A stretch of 64,000 nucleotides of DNA from Pandoraea horticolens. GTDB taxonomy: Bacteria; Pseudomonadota; Gammaproteobacteria; Burkholderiales; Burkholderiaceae. The stretch covers positions 310,001 to 374,000 of the forward strand of contig NZ_CABPSM010000002.1 of NCBI RefSeq assembly GCF_902459555.1, given 5' to 3'. Shown one piece after another: positions 19,965 to 27,977 of this stretch. A model generated the notes under the pieces. That model was given only the letters and a program-made list of their open reading frames with translations. It was not told the origin of the DNA and did no database searches. Each line of letters opens with the position of its first letter. Position 1 is the first letter of the stretch. The translations under genes were made by a program, and so were the position numbers.

Positions 19965-20894
19965 ATGACCGATCTGACTGATCGCAAGGCACAAAATGAC
20001 ATCCACGGGGCAGAGCGCCCCGTGGACGCCACCGAAGCCGCCGCCGCGCGTCTCGAGGCCATGGAAGCGGCCGGGGAGCTGCGTGCGCGTTGGGCGCCGG
20101 GCGACATCACATTGCGTCATGCCGACTTCCTGCATCACTTGCACGAACTGGAAGACGGCAGCGTCGACCTGATTCTTGCCGATCCGCCTTACGGACTCGG
20201 GAAGGACTACGGCAACGACTCCGACAAGCGCTCCGGCGAGGACTTCCTCGGCTGGACGTATGGCTGGCTCGAGGCGGCGGTTCCGAAGCTTGCGCCGCGC
20301 GGCTCGCTTTACCTGTTCTGCACGTGGCAGTACGCCCCGGAGCTGTTCGTATTTCTGAAGCGGCGCATGCTGATGATCAACGAGATCATCTGGGATCGCC
20401 GCGTGCCCAGCATGGGCGGCAGCACCCGGCGGTTTTCGTCGGTCCACGACAACATCGGCTTTTTCGCGGTTTCGAAGGATTACTACTTCGACCTCGATGC
20501 CGTGCGCGTGCCGTATGACGCCGCAACGAAGAAGGCGCGCTCGCGCCGTATCTTCGAGGGCAGCAAGTGGCTGGAGCTGGGTTACAACCCCAAGGATCTG
20601 TGGTCGATCTCGCGATTGCACCGGCAAGACCCCGAACGCGTCGATCATCCGACGCAGAAACCGCTGCATATCATCGAGCGCATGGTGCTGGCCAGTTGCC
20701 CGCCCGGCGGCCTCGTGCTCGACCCGTTCATGGGCAGCGGCACGACTGCCGTGGCTTGCGCGCTGCACGGCCGGCGATTCGTCGGCTACGAGCTGAACGC
20801 ACATTACCATGCGCTCGCCAATCAAAGACTTCAGAGACTTTCCGATCATGTCCCGCATTCAAGCGACATTCCAAGCCTTGCAAGCGCAGGGTAA
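19965..20894 (+). CDS. Orphan site-specific DNA adenine methyltransferase (beta class)
   Basis: The protein has 309 residues. Motif [12 protein letters not shown] is at about residue 72 and the SAM-binding motif [20 protein letters not shown] at about 250. This order places it in the beta group, normally N6-adenine or N4-cytosine; DPPY favours adenine. [14 protein letters not shown] is the usual motif X/I lead-in. No restriction endonuclease gene is nearby. The gene sits between trpB and trpA and overlaps trpA by 47 nt. From memory, a gene in this context in Burkholderia cenocepacia has been linked to GTWWAC methylation; I could not check this. Confidence 0.9.
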   Translation: MTDLTDRKAQNDIHGAERPVDATEAAAARLEAMEAAGELRARWAPGDITLRHADFLHHLHELEDGSVDLILADPPYGLGKDYGNDSDKRSGEDFLGWTYGWLEAAVPKLAPRGSLYLFCTWQYAPELFVFLKRRMLMINEIIWDRRVPSMGGSTRRFSSVHDNIGFFAVSKDYYFDLDAVRVPYDAATKKARSRRIFEGSKWLELGYNPKDLWSISRLHRQDPERVDHPTQKPLHIIERMVLASCPPGGLVLDPFMGSGTTAVACALHGRRFVGYELNAHYHALANQRLQRLSDHVPHSSDIPSLASAG

Positions 20895-21672
20895 GAAGGG
20901 CCTCATTCCGTTCATCACCGCCGGCGATCCCGAGCCGGGCTGGACGGTCAAACTGATGCATGCGCTGGCCGACAACGGCGCCGACGTCATCGAACTCGGT
21001 GTGCCGTTCTCCGACCCGATGGCCGATGGCCCGGTGATTCAGCGCGCCTCGGAGCGTGCACTGGCCCGTGGCGTGAGCCTGGCCGAGGTGCTCGGCTATG
21101 TGGCCGTGTTCCGCCAGACCAACGACCGCACGCCGGTCGTCCTCATGGGCTACGCCAATCCGATCGAGGCGATGGGCCTCGACACTTTCGCCGAGCGTGC
21201 CGCGACGGCCGGTGTGGACGGCGTGCTGGTGGTCGACTACCCGCCAGAGGAAGCCGAGGCGTATGCGAGCGCCGTGCGTGCCCGCAGTATCGATCCGATC
21301 TTCCTGCTCGCGCCGACATCGACCGATGCACGTATCGCCGCCGTGGCGCGTCAGGCGAGCGGCTATCTGTATTACGTCTCCCTCAAGGGGGTGACGGGTG
21401 CCGCGAGCCTGGATATGGACAGCGTTGCTGCGAAGATTCCCCAGATCAAGGCCGCCGCGGCCCTGCCGGTGGGCGTGGGCTTCGGTATTCGCGACGCCGC
21501 AACGGCCCGCGCCGTGGCGAATGTGGCGGACGCCGTGGTCATCGGCAGCGCCATCGTCCAGCGACTGGAAAACACGCCGCGTGATCTGACGGGCCAGAAC
21601 GCGGTAAAATCGCTGGCTGAATTCATCGGTGGCATTCGCCAGGCGCTCGACGAGGGCGCCAAATCGGCGTAA
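20848..21672 (+). CDS. trpA: Tryptophan synthase alpha chain
   Basis: The protein has 274 residues. It cleaves indole-3-glycerol phosphate to indole, which is channelled to Trp[21 protein letters not shown] carries the two catalytic acids. [15 protein letters not shown] and [13 protein letters not shown] form the phosphate site. The start [12 protein letters not shown] at 20848 lies inside the 3' end of the methyltransferase gene, so trpA translation is probably coupled to it. Confidence 0.97.
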   Translation: MSRIQATFQALQAQGKKGLIPFITAGDPEPGWTVKLMHALADNGADVIELGVPFSDPMADGPVIQRASERALARGVSLAEVLGYVAVFRQTNDRTPVVLMGYANPIEAMGLDTFAERAATAGVDGVLVVDYPPEEAEAYASAVRARSIDPIFLLAPTSTDARIAAVARQASGYLYYVSLKGVTGAASLDMDSVAAKIPQIKAAAALPVGVGFGIRDAATARAVANVADAVVIGSAIVQRLENTPRDLTGQNAVKSLAEFIGGIRQALDEGAKSA

Positions 21673-21745
21673 ATTCGCGGCGTAATTTTGCCGCACCGTC
21701 CGGTGAAACGCTGAATTGAAACGGCCGTGTCATACGGTCGCCCCG

Positions 21746-21775
21746 AAACGCCCGCCCCTGAGGGTGCGGGCGTTT
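21746..21775 (+). terminator. Hairpin with A and T flanks between trpA and accD
   Basis: AAACGCCCGC (21746-21755) and GCGGGCGTTT (21766-21775) form a perfect 10-bp stem around a CCCTGAGGGT loop. The T run is short (TTT). It lies 15 bp before the accD start, so some readthrough into accD is likely. Confidence 0.55.
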
Positions 21776-21789
21776 GCCAAGGAGAAACT

Positions 21790-22665
21790 ATGAGCTGGCT
21801 CGATAAGCTGCTGCCCCCGAAGATCAAGCAAACCGATCCGACGCAGCGCAACAAGAGCATCCCGGAAGGGCTGTGGATCAAGTGCCCGTCATGCGAAGCC
21901 GTGCTGTATCGCAACGACGTGGAAGCGAATCTGCACGTTTGCCCGAAGTGTGACCATCATATGCGCATTGGCGCGCGTGCGCGTCTCGATGCGCTGCTCG
22001 ATCCGGAAGGCCGTTACGAACTCGGCCAGGAGATCGTGCCGGTCGATGCGTTGAAGTTCAAGGACAGCCGCAAATATCCGGATCGCATCAAGGAAGCGAT
22101 GGACGACACCGGCGAGACCGATGCGATGGTCGTCATGGGCGGTGCCATCCACACGCTGCCGGTCGTGGTCGCGTGCTTCGAGTTCTCGTTCATGGCCGGC
22201 TCGATGGGTTCGGTGGTCGGCGAGCGCTTCGTGCGCGGCGCACAGAATGCACTGGAGCAGGGGGTGCCGTTCATCTGCGTAACCGCTTCGGGCGGTGCAC
22301 GTATGCAGGAAAGCCTGCTCTCGCTCATGCAGATGGCCAAGACCACGGCCATGCTCACCAAGCTGGCCAACGCCAAGCTGCCGTTCATCTCCGTGCTCAC
22401 CGACCCGACGATGGGCGGTGTGTCCGCCAGCTTCGCTTTCCTCGGCGATGTGGTGATGGCCGAGCCCAAGGCGCTGATCGGCTTCGCCGGCCCGCGCGTG
22501 ATCGAGCAGACCGTGCGCGAGAAGCTGCCGGAAGGCTTCCAGCGTTCGGAGTTCCTGTTGCAGAAGGGCGCGATCGACATGATCGTCGACCGTCGCAAGA
22601 TGCGTGAGGAGATCGCTCGCCTGATCGCTTTGATGCAGTGTCAGCCGGCCGACGCGGTCGCCTGA
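21790..22665 (+). CDS. accD: Acetyl-CoA carboxylase carboxyltransferase beta subunit
   Basis: The protein has 291 residues. With AccA (49902) it moves the carboxyl group from biotin to acetyl-CoA, the committed step of fatty acid synthesis. An N-terminal C4 zinc finger (CPSCEAV ... CPKCDHH, about residues 34-57) and the crotonase-like core ([48 protein letters not shown]) are present. AAGGAGA lies upstream of the ATG. Confidence 0.97.
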   Translation: MSWLDKLLPPKIKQTDPTQRNKSIPEGLWIKCPSCEAVLYRNDVEANLHVCPKCDHHMRIGARARLDALLDPEGRYELGQEIVPVDALKFKDSRKYPDRIKEAMDDTGETDAMVVMGGAIHTLPVVVACFEFSFMAGSMGSVVGERFVRGAQNALEQGVPFICVTASGGARMQESLLSLMQMAKTTAMLTKLANAKLPFISVLTDPTMGGVSASFAFLGDVVMAEPKALIGFAGPRVIEQTVREKLPEGFQRSEFLLQKGAIDMIVDRRKMREEIARLIALMQCQPADAVA

Positions 22666-22745
22666 GCACGGCAAATTCACGCGTGCGATGGCGCGGCGCT
22701 CGCCGCTGCAGTGTCCCCAAGGGCGGTGCAACAGCGTAGAATTAC

Positions 22746-22855
22746 GCAACGCCACGCAACGCAACGCCACGCAACGCCACGCAACGCCACGCAACGCCAC
22801 GCAACGCCACGCAACGCCACGCAACGCCACGCAACGCAACGCCACGCAACGCCAC
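22746..22855. repeat. GC(A/C)AC pentanucleotide tandem repeat, 22 units
   Basis: Twenty-two uninterrupted 5-bp units, each GCAAC or GCCAC, fill 22746-22855 and decay afterwards (GCAGT, GCCGC). Most units alternate, giving a 10-bp GCAACGCCAC period, with two places where GCAAC occurs twice in a row. The repeat lies outside genes, 80 bp after the accD stop. All units are equal length and there are no unique spacers, so it is not a CRISPR array. Confidence 0.97.
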
Positions 22856-22904
22856 GCAGTGCCGCGCGAGCGGCGCTTGAACGCATCACTTAGCAGGAAT
22901 GAAG

Positions 22905-22938
22905 CGCGGACGTTAGTGACGTCCGCGTTTTTGTTTTT
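22905..22938 (+). terminator. Intrinsic terminator upstream of folC
   Basis: CGCGGACGT (22905-22913), loop TAGTG and ACGTCCGCG (22919-22927) form a perfect 9-bp stem followed by TTTTTGTTTTT. It lies immediately before folC, so it should end accD transcription and leaves little room for a separate folC promoter. Confidence 0.8.
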
Positions 22939-22953
22939 CTGCCTCGCACATCC

Positions 22954-24252
22954 ATGCCGACATACTCCACTCTCGACGCCTGGCTCGCCCATCTCGAAAC
23001 CGCTCACCCCGTGGGCATTGACATGGGCCTCACGCGCATTGGCCGCGTGAAAGAGGCGCTCGGACTGCAATTCCCGTGCCCCGTTTTCACGATAGGCGGC
23101 ACCAACGGCAAGGGTTCGACCTGCGCGATCATCGAAGCCATTCTGCTTTCTGCGGGGTACCGCGTTGGTTGCCATACGTCGCCGCATCTGCTGACCTTTA
23201 ACGAACGCGCGCGTCTGAACGGCGAGGTCGTCGACGACGCCACACTGCTGCCGCACTTCGAAGCGGTCGAAGCCGCGCGCACGAGCTTCGATACGCCGGT
23301 CTCGCTCACGTACTTCGAGTTCACCACGCTGGCGATCATGCACATGTTCGCCACGGCCGGCCTCGACGCCGTGATTCTCGAAGTCGGTCTGGGCGGACGA
23401 CTCGACGCGGTGAATATCGTCGATGCCGACTGTGCCGTGATCACGAGCATCGACATCGATCACGCGCAGTATCTGGGCAATACGCGCGAGGCGATCGCCA
23501 TCGAGAAGGCCGGCATTTTCCGGCCCGGGAAGCCGGCGATTTGCGGCGATCCCATGCCGCCGGCCACGCTTGTAGCCGAGGCGGAGCGCATCGGTGCAGA
23601 CCTATGGCTGTTCGGCCGCGATTTCAACTATCAGGGCGACAAGCAGCAATGGAGCTACGGCGGACGTCAGATGCGCCGTCCGGCGTTGGCGTATCCGGCG
23701 CTGCGCGGCGCGAACCAGTTGCTCAACGCGTCGGCGGCACTTGCCGCGCTCGAGTCGATGCGTGATCGGCTGCCGGTCTCGGCGCAGGACATTCGTCTGG
23801 GTCTTGCATCGGTCGAACTGCCGGGACGTTTCCAGGTGCTGCCGGGGCGTCCGGCCGTGGTGCTTGACGTCGCGCACAACCCACATGCGGCCGCAGCGCT
23901 TGGCCACAATCTCGATGGCATGGGCTTCTTCCCGTACACGTATGCCGTGTTCGGTGCGATGGCCGACAAGGACGTCGAAGGCGTGCTGCGTCATCTCGTC
24001 GACAGGGTCGATCACTGGCGTCTGTGTGCGCTGCCGACCGAGCGTGCCGCCACACCGGCGTTGCTTGAAGAGAAGTTGCGGGCCGCAGGGTTCGCGGAAG
24101 ATGCCGATCATTCGGTCGAAACCTTCGAATCCCCCGAGAAAGCCTATGCCGCCGCGCTCGAGCAGTGCGGGGAGAATGATAGAATTGTGGTTTTTGGATC
24201 GTTCTTTACGGTGGCGGGTGTGATGTCGCACCGCAAATTACAGCGCCACTGA
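22954..24252 (+). CDS. folC: Bifunctional dihydrofolate synthase / folylpolyglutamate synthase
   Basis: The protein has 432 residues. It adds glutamate to dihydropteroate and to tetrahydrofolate. The Mur-ligase-type P-loop is FTIGGTNGKGSTCAIIE (about residues 45-61). VILEVGLGGRLDAVN, SIDIDHAQYLG and VLDVAHNPHAAAAL are family motifs. The order accD-folC-dedD-cvpA-purF matches E. coli. A strong terminator and the 5-bp repeat lie in its upstream region. Confidence 0.95.
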   Translation: MPTYSTLDAWLAHLETAHPVGIDMGLTRIGRVKEALGLQFPCPVFTIGGTNGKGSTCAIIEAILLSAGYRVGCHTSPHLLTFNERARLNGEVVDDATLLPHFEAVEAARTSFDTPVSLTYFEFTTLAIMHMFATAGLDAVILEVGLGGRLDAVNIVDADCAVITSIDIDHAQYLGNTREAIAIEKAGIFRPGKPAICGDPMPPATLVAEAERIGADLWLFGRDFNYQGDKQQWSYGGRQMRRPALAYPALRGANQLLNASAALAALESMRDRLPVSAQDIRLGLASVELPGRFQVLPGRPAVVLDVAHNPHAAAALGHNLDGMGFFPYTYAVFGAMADKDVEGVLRHLVDRVDHWRLCALPTERAATPALLEEKLRAAGFAEDADHSVETFESPEKAYAAALEQCGENDRIVVFGSFFTVAGVMSHRKLQRH

Positions 24253-24366
24253 GGTGTGAAGGTGCGTTTGCCGTGACATTTTCTTACGAGAAATGTCATG
24301 CGCATGACGCACCACATGCGCGATGATCAGTCCAACGACGCGAGTTACGACCTGAGCCAAGGCCCT

Positions 24367-25326
24367 ATGGGATTGTTTTCCTTCCGCAAGAAAGACGCCG
24401 AAGCCGTTCCCCCGAAGCGCGGTAGCCGCAGGAGCGGCCGAACCGGCACCCGTACGGCGGGAGGGGGCGAGTACAGCGAGCACGAGCAACTCGACCCGCT
24501 GCTGCCCGAGAAGCAACGCGCGCGCCGCCGTCTGGTCGGCGCGTTGGCGTTGGTGCTCGCGGCCGTCATCATTTTGCCGATGGTACTCGCACCCGAACCG
24601 AAACCGGCCGCCGACGACATCGCCATCCAGATCCCCGGAAAGGATGCCAACTCGCCGCCCGTGCGCGTGAAGCCGAAAGCGGCGGTTGCCGTTACGCCGC
24701 CGTCCGACGCTTCGCTCGACAAGGGTGAGGAAGCGGTCGACAGCAGCACGCTGGCCGGTGCCAACCCGGCCAAGCCCGCGCCGACGCCGGCCCCTGCACC
24801 GACGGCGGTGCCCCCGGCCGCCGCCGTGGCGCCTGCTCCTGCTCCTGCACCGAGCGCCGTGCCGGAACCGCAGGTGGCGCAAGCGAAGCCGGAGCACAAG
24901 CCGGACGTCAAGCCCGATGTCAAGAAGCCCGCTGCGAAGCCGGACTCGCACGACACGGCCAAGGCGCAGGCCAAGCCGCAGCCGAATAACAACGTGGCCG
25001 ACCCGATTGCGCAGTTCGCGCAGAACAATACGACGTCCAAGGCGACCAAACCGGCCGATAGCCACGACAACGCGCAGAAACCGGCGTCGTCGGGTGGCAA
25101 GTATCTGGTGCGCATCGGCGCTTTCTCGACGCAGGATCGCGCACAGGCATGGCTCGTCAAACTGAAGCTCGTGAATGTGCCGAGCTACATGGTGAAGAGT
25201 ACGGTCGACGGCCGTGAGTTGTATCTGCTGCGCGCGGGGCCGTTCCCCGATCGCAACAGCGCCGAAGCGGCCGGCAAGAAGATCCGTGACGCCGGACTGA
25301 CGGCGCAGGTCGCCGAGGCGGGCTGA
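24367..25326 (+). CDS. dedD: SPOR-domain cell-division protein, DedD-like
   Basis: The protein has 319 residues. A short basic cytoplasmic part (MGLFSFRKKDAE) comes first, then one membrane span (LVGALALVLAAVIILPMVL, about 55-75). A long Pro/Ala/Lys-rich periplasmic linker follows, and a C-terminal SPOR domain (about 245-319, YLVRIGAFSTQDRAQAWLVK). SPOR domains bind denuded glycan strands at the septum. The start at 24367 was chosen because the family begins MGLFSF; an ATG at 24298 would add 23 unlike residues. Its place between folC and cvpA equals dedD of E. coli. Confidence 0.85.
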   Translation: MGLFSFRKKDAEAVPPKRGSRRSGRTGTRTAGGGEYSEHEQLDPLLPEKQRARRRLVGALALVLAAVIILPMVLAPEPKPAADDIAIQIPGKDANSPPVRVKPKAAVAVTPPSDASLDKGEEAVDSSTLAGANPAKPAPTPAPAPTAVPPAAAVAPAPAPAPSAVPEPQVAQAKPEHKPDVKPDVKKPAAKPDSHDTAKAQAKPQPNNNVADPIAQFAQNNTTSKATKPADSHDNAQKPASSGGKYLVRIGAFSTQDRAQAWLVKLKLVNVPSYMVKSTVDGRELYLLRAGPFPDRNSAEAAGKKIRDAGLTAQVAEAG

Positions 25327-25354
25327 GTTGGGCGATACGGTGCATAGCGGTCTG

Positions 25355-26152
25355 ATGACTGTCGTGGATTACGCGGCGATTGCCATTCTGATCGGCTCGA
25401 TGCTGCTGGGCATGCTGCGCGGACTCGTGCGCGAGCTGTTCAATCTGGTCGGCTGGGTGGTGGCGTTCTTCGTGGCGCGCGCGTTCGGCCCGGCGGTGGC
25501 GCACTGGTTACCCGCCGACCTGCCCGGTGGCGAGATGACGCAGGGCGCACTCGGTTTCCTGCTGGTGCTGGTCGCGGTGGTATTCGGCGCAGGCATCGTC
25601 AGCGCGCTCGTGGGCCGCATGACCGATATGATCGGCTTGCGCCCGGCTGACCGCGGTTTAGGGATGTTATTCGGTATCGTTCGCGGCATTCTGCTCTTGA
25701 TGTTGTTGATGGTCGCCGCCAAGTTAACGGCATTGCCGCAACAACCGGTGTGGCAGCACTCGCTGGTGCGCCCGTGGGTGGACGCGGGGCTGGAGCGTCT
25801 CATGCCTTACCTGCCCGAGCCTGTGCAGCACTACCTGCACAAGCCTGAGGCCGCGATGCCGAGCGTCAATCCGCTGGGAACGGCAATTCCTTTGCCACAA
25901 CTGGAACCCTATCGGGGAACGCCGGACGCCGGCGGGCAGGGCGGTAACGGTACACAGGGACATTCGGGCAGCCAGAGCGGCGGCGCGATGTCCGGCGTGT
26001 CGAGCCTGATGGGCGGTGGCGCCCTTCGGGGTGGCAGCGCCGGCAACGGTTTGGCGGGCGATGGCCTGGGCGGTGCGCAGCAGCAGGGGTGGGGCATGCG
26101 CAGCAGCGGATCGGGCGCGCCGTCGACCGGCCTGCACAAGGTTGCCGAATGA
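25355..26152 (+). CDS. cvpA: CvpA family inner-membrane protein (colicin V production type)
   Basis: The protein has 265 residues with four predicted membrane spans (VDYAAIAILIGSMLLGMLRG, LFNLVGWVVAFFVARAF, GALGFLLVLVAVVFGAGIV, LGMLFGIVRGILLLMLLMVA). CvpA proteins support purine-linked growth, colicin V secretion and envelope function by an unknown mechanism. About 80 C-terminal residues are an unusual Gly/Ser/Gln-rich tail. The start at 25355 (MTVVDY) fits the family; a TTG at 25328 is possible. It is 58 bp ahead of purF, its usual partner. Confidence 0.85.
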   Translation: MTVVDYAAIAILIGSMLLGMLRGLVRELFNLVGWVVAFFVARAFGPAVAHWLPADLPGGEMTQGALGFLLVLVAVVFGAGIVSALVGRMTDMIGLRPADRGLGMLFGIVRGILLLMLLMVAAKLTALPQQPVWQHSLVRPWVDAGLERLMPYLPEPVQHYLHKPEAAMPSVNPLGTAIPLPQLEPYRGTPDAGGQGGNGTQGHSGSQSGGAMSGVSSLMGGGALRGGSAGNGLAGDGLGGAQQQGWGMRSSGSGAPSTGLHKVAE

Positions 26153-26210
26153 CGGATAATACGGTCCTCCGTTTGACACAGATTTCGCTGTTTTTTGAAG
26201 GATTTATGCC

Positions 26211-27731
26211 ATGTGTGGCATCGTCGGTGTAGTCTCCAAGTCCCCTGTCAACCAGTTCATCTACGATAGCTTACTGCTGCTGCAGCACCGCGGGCAGGAC
26301 GCCGCCGGTATCGCCACGACGGACGGTCAGTCGTTCTACATGCACAAGGGCAACGGCATGGTGCGTGACGTGTTCCGCACGCGCAACATGCGCGACTTGC
26401 CGGGCACGGTCGGTATCGGTCAGGTACGTTACCCGACGGCCGGTTCGTCGAGCGCCGCACAAGCCCAGCCGTTCTACGTGAATGCACCCTACGGCATTGT
26501 GCTCGCGCACAACGGCAACCTGACGAACTGGGAGCAGCTCAAGGACGAGATGTTCCGCGTCGACCGCCGCCACATCAACACCACCTCCGATTCCGAAGTG
26601 CTGCTCAATGTGCTCGCACACGAATTGCAGCAAAGCGCGCGCGACGGTCTGAACGTCGCGTCGCTGTTCGAAGCGGTGGGCAAGGTGCACGGCCGTCTGC
26701 GCGGCTCGTATGCCATCGTCTCGATCATCTCCGGCTTCGGGCTGCTCGCGTTCCGCGATCCGAACGGTATCCGTCCGTTGTGCATCGGCCGCTTCGATGG
26801 CCCGAATGGCACGGAGTGGATGGTGGCGTCGGAGTCGGTGGCGCTTGAAGGCATGGGCTTCGCGTTCGAGCGCGACGTCAAGCCGGGCGAGGCGGTCTTC
26901 ATCAGCAACGACGGTGAACTGGTGTCGCAGCAGTGTTCCGAGTCGGTGTCGATGCACCCGTGCATTTTCGAACTCGTGTATCTGGCGCGTCCGGATTCCG
27001 TGCTCGACGGCGTGGCGGTCTACGACGCGCGTCTGCGCATGGGCGACTACCTTGCCGAGAAGATTCGCCGCGAGATCGACTATCAGGACATCGACGTCGT
27101 GATGCCGATTCCGGACTCGAGCCGTCCGGCGGCCATGCAGGTTGCCAAGCGACTGGGCCTGAACTATCGCGAAGGCTTCTTCAAGAACCGTTACGTTGGC
27201 CGTACCTTCATCATGCCCGGCCAGGCGATGCGCAAGAAGTCGGTGCGCCAGAAGCTCAACGCCATGCGCGTCGAGTTCAAGGACAAGAACGTGCTGATCG
27301 TGGACGACTCGATCGTGCGCGGTACCACCAGCCAGGAAATCGTGCAGATGGCGCGTGACGCCGGTGCGCGCAAGGTGATCTTCGCGTCGGCTGCACCGCC
27401 GGTGAAGTTCCCGAACGTGTACGGCATCGACATGCCCACGCGCAGCGAATTGGTGGCCTATGATCGCAGCGACGAAGAAGTGGCGCGCATCATCGGTGCC
27501 GACGAACTGATTTATCAGGATGTCGAGGACATGAAGGCCGCAGTTCGTGACATCAATCCGGCGCTGACCGATTTCGATGCGTCGTGCTTCGACGGGAAGT
27601 ACATCACGGGCGATGTGACGACCGAGTACCTGAACCGTCTGGAGCAACAACGCAAGGCACCGAAGGCACCGGTTGTGGAAGCCAGCGAGGGCGACGATAA
27701 CGAGCCGCGCGGGGCTCAGCTTGGCCTCTGA
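26211..27731 (+). CDS. purF: Amidophosphoribosyltransferase
   Basis: The protein has 506 residues. It makes phosphoribosylamine from PRPP and glutamine, the first step of purine synthesis. The N-terminal nucleophile Cys2 is in MCGIVGVVS, directly after the initiator Met, so no propeptide is present (E. coli type). The PRPP-binding loop is VLIVDDSIVRGTTSQEIV. It follows cvpA as in many proteobacteria. Confidence 0.97.
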   Translation: MCGIVGVVSKSPVNQFIYDSLLLLQHRGQDAAGIATTDGQSFYMHKGNGMVRDVFRTRNMRDLPGTVGIGQVRYPTAGSSSAAQAQPFYVNAPYGIVLAHNGNLTNWEQLKDEMFRVDRRHINTTSDSEVLLNVLAHELQQSARDGLNVASLFEAVGKVHGRLRGSYAIVSIISGFGLLAFRDPNGIRPLCIGRFDGPNGTEWMVASESVALEGMGFAFERDVKPGEAVFISNDGELVSQQCSESVSMHPCIFELVYLARPDSVLDGVAVYDARLRMGDYLAEKIRREIDYQDIDVVMPIPDSSRPAAMQVAKRLGLNYREGFFKNRYVGRTFIMPGQAMRKKSVRQKLNAMRVEFKDKNVLIVDDSIVRGTTSQEIVQMARDAGARKVIFASAAPPVKFPNVYGIDMPTRSELVAYDRSDEEVARIIGADELIYQDVEDMKAAVRDINPALTDFDASCFDGKYITGDVTTEYLNRLEQQRKAPKAPVVEASEGDDNEPRGAQLGL

Positions 27732-27783
27732 GCGGTGCCTGAGGCCGGCCAGCCGGGCAAATGCCCAGTGGGCGGGGGGGATT

Positions 27784-27812
27784 TTCCTTCCTCGCCTGCA
27801 ACGTGCTACACT
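27784..27812 (+). promoter_or_regulatory. Candidate metZ promoter
   Basis: TACACT (27807-27812) is a fair -10 element. TTCCTT (27784-27789) sits 17 bp upstream as a weak -35. Transcription would start near 27819, just at the first paired base of the riboswitch aptamer, which supports the assignment. Confidence 0.4.
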
Positions 27813-27818
27813 GCATTT

Positions 27819-27881
27819 CACGTCGATTTGATTTCAGCTTGCGGACGTGGGGGAACATCCCCGAAACAGCTAAAGCGAGGC
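27819..27881 (+). ncRNA. SAM-II-type riboswitch aptamer upstream of metZ
   Basis: P1 is CACGTC (27819-27824) with GACGTG (27844-27849). The loop starts GATTTG, a conserved SAM-II element. A small extra stem GGGG/CCCC (27850-27862) is followed by GAAACAGCTAAAGCGAGG, which contains the conserved GCTAAA. Loop bases TTTC (27832-27835) can pair with GAAA (27863-27866), and CTTGC (27838-27842) with GCGAG (27875-27879), giving the H-type pseudoknot of SAM-II. The downstream gene is metZ, a methionine-synthesis gene, as expected for a SAM sensor. The call rests on motif and gene context without a covariance search. Confidence 0.8.
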
Positions 27882-27899
27882 CTAGACAGATGGATTTCG

Positions 27900-27940
27900 A
27901 GCCCGTTTTGCTGAATAGCGAAACGGGCTTTTCTTTTTTT
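27900..27940 (+). terminator. Intrinsic terminator between the riboswitch and metZ
   Basis: AGCCCGTTTTGCT (27900-27912), loop GAAT and AGCGAAACGGGCT (27917-27929) form a 13-bp stem followed by TTTCTTTTTTT. It lies upstream of the metZ start (27978), so it acts as a leader attenuator: SAM binding would favour it and cut off metZ expression. It cannot be the purF terminator only, because it follows the aptamer. Confidence 0.85.
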
Positions 27941-27977
27941 GGCCGGCGATCGGGCCAACCCAATCACGAGATACACG

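Noticed and set aside
19965-20894. Restriction-modification system
   Set aside because: Only the methyltransferase is present; the neighbours are trpB and trpA, and no endonuclease or specificity gene is visible.
22746-22855. Possible CRISPR array
   Set aside because: Units are 5 bp long and there are no spacers or cas genes.
22677-22893. Short peptides with repeated RCVALRGVAW-type or ATQRHATQR-type units
   Set aside because: They are mere translations of the 5-bp DNA repeat in different frames, without start signals.
26271-27821. 516-residue minus-strand frame
   Set aside because: It is antisense to purF and has no motifs; it would also run into the riboswitch region.
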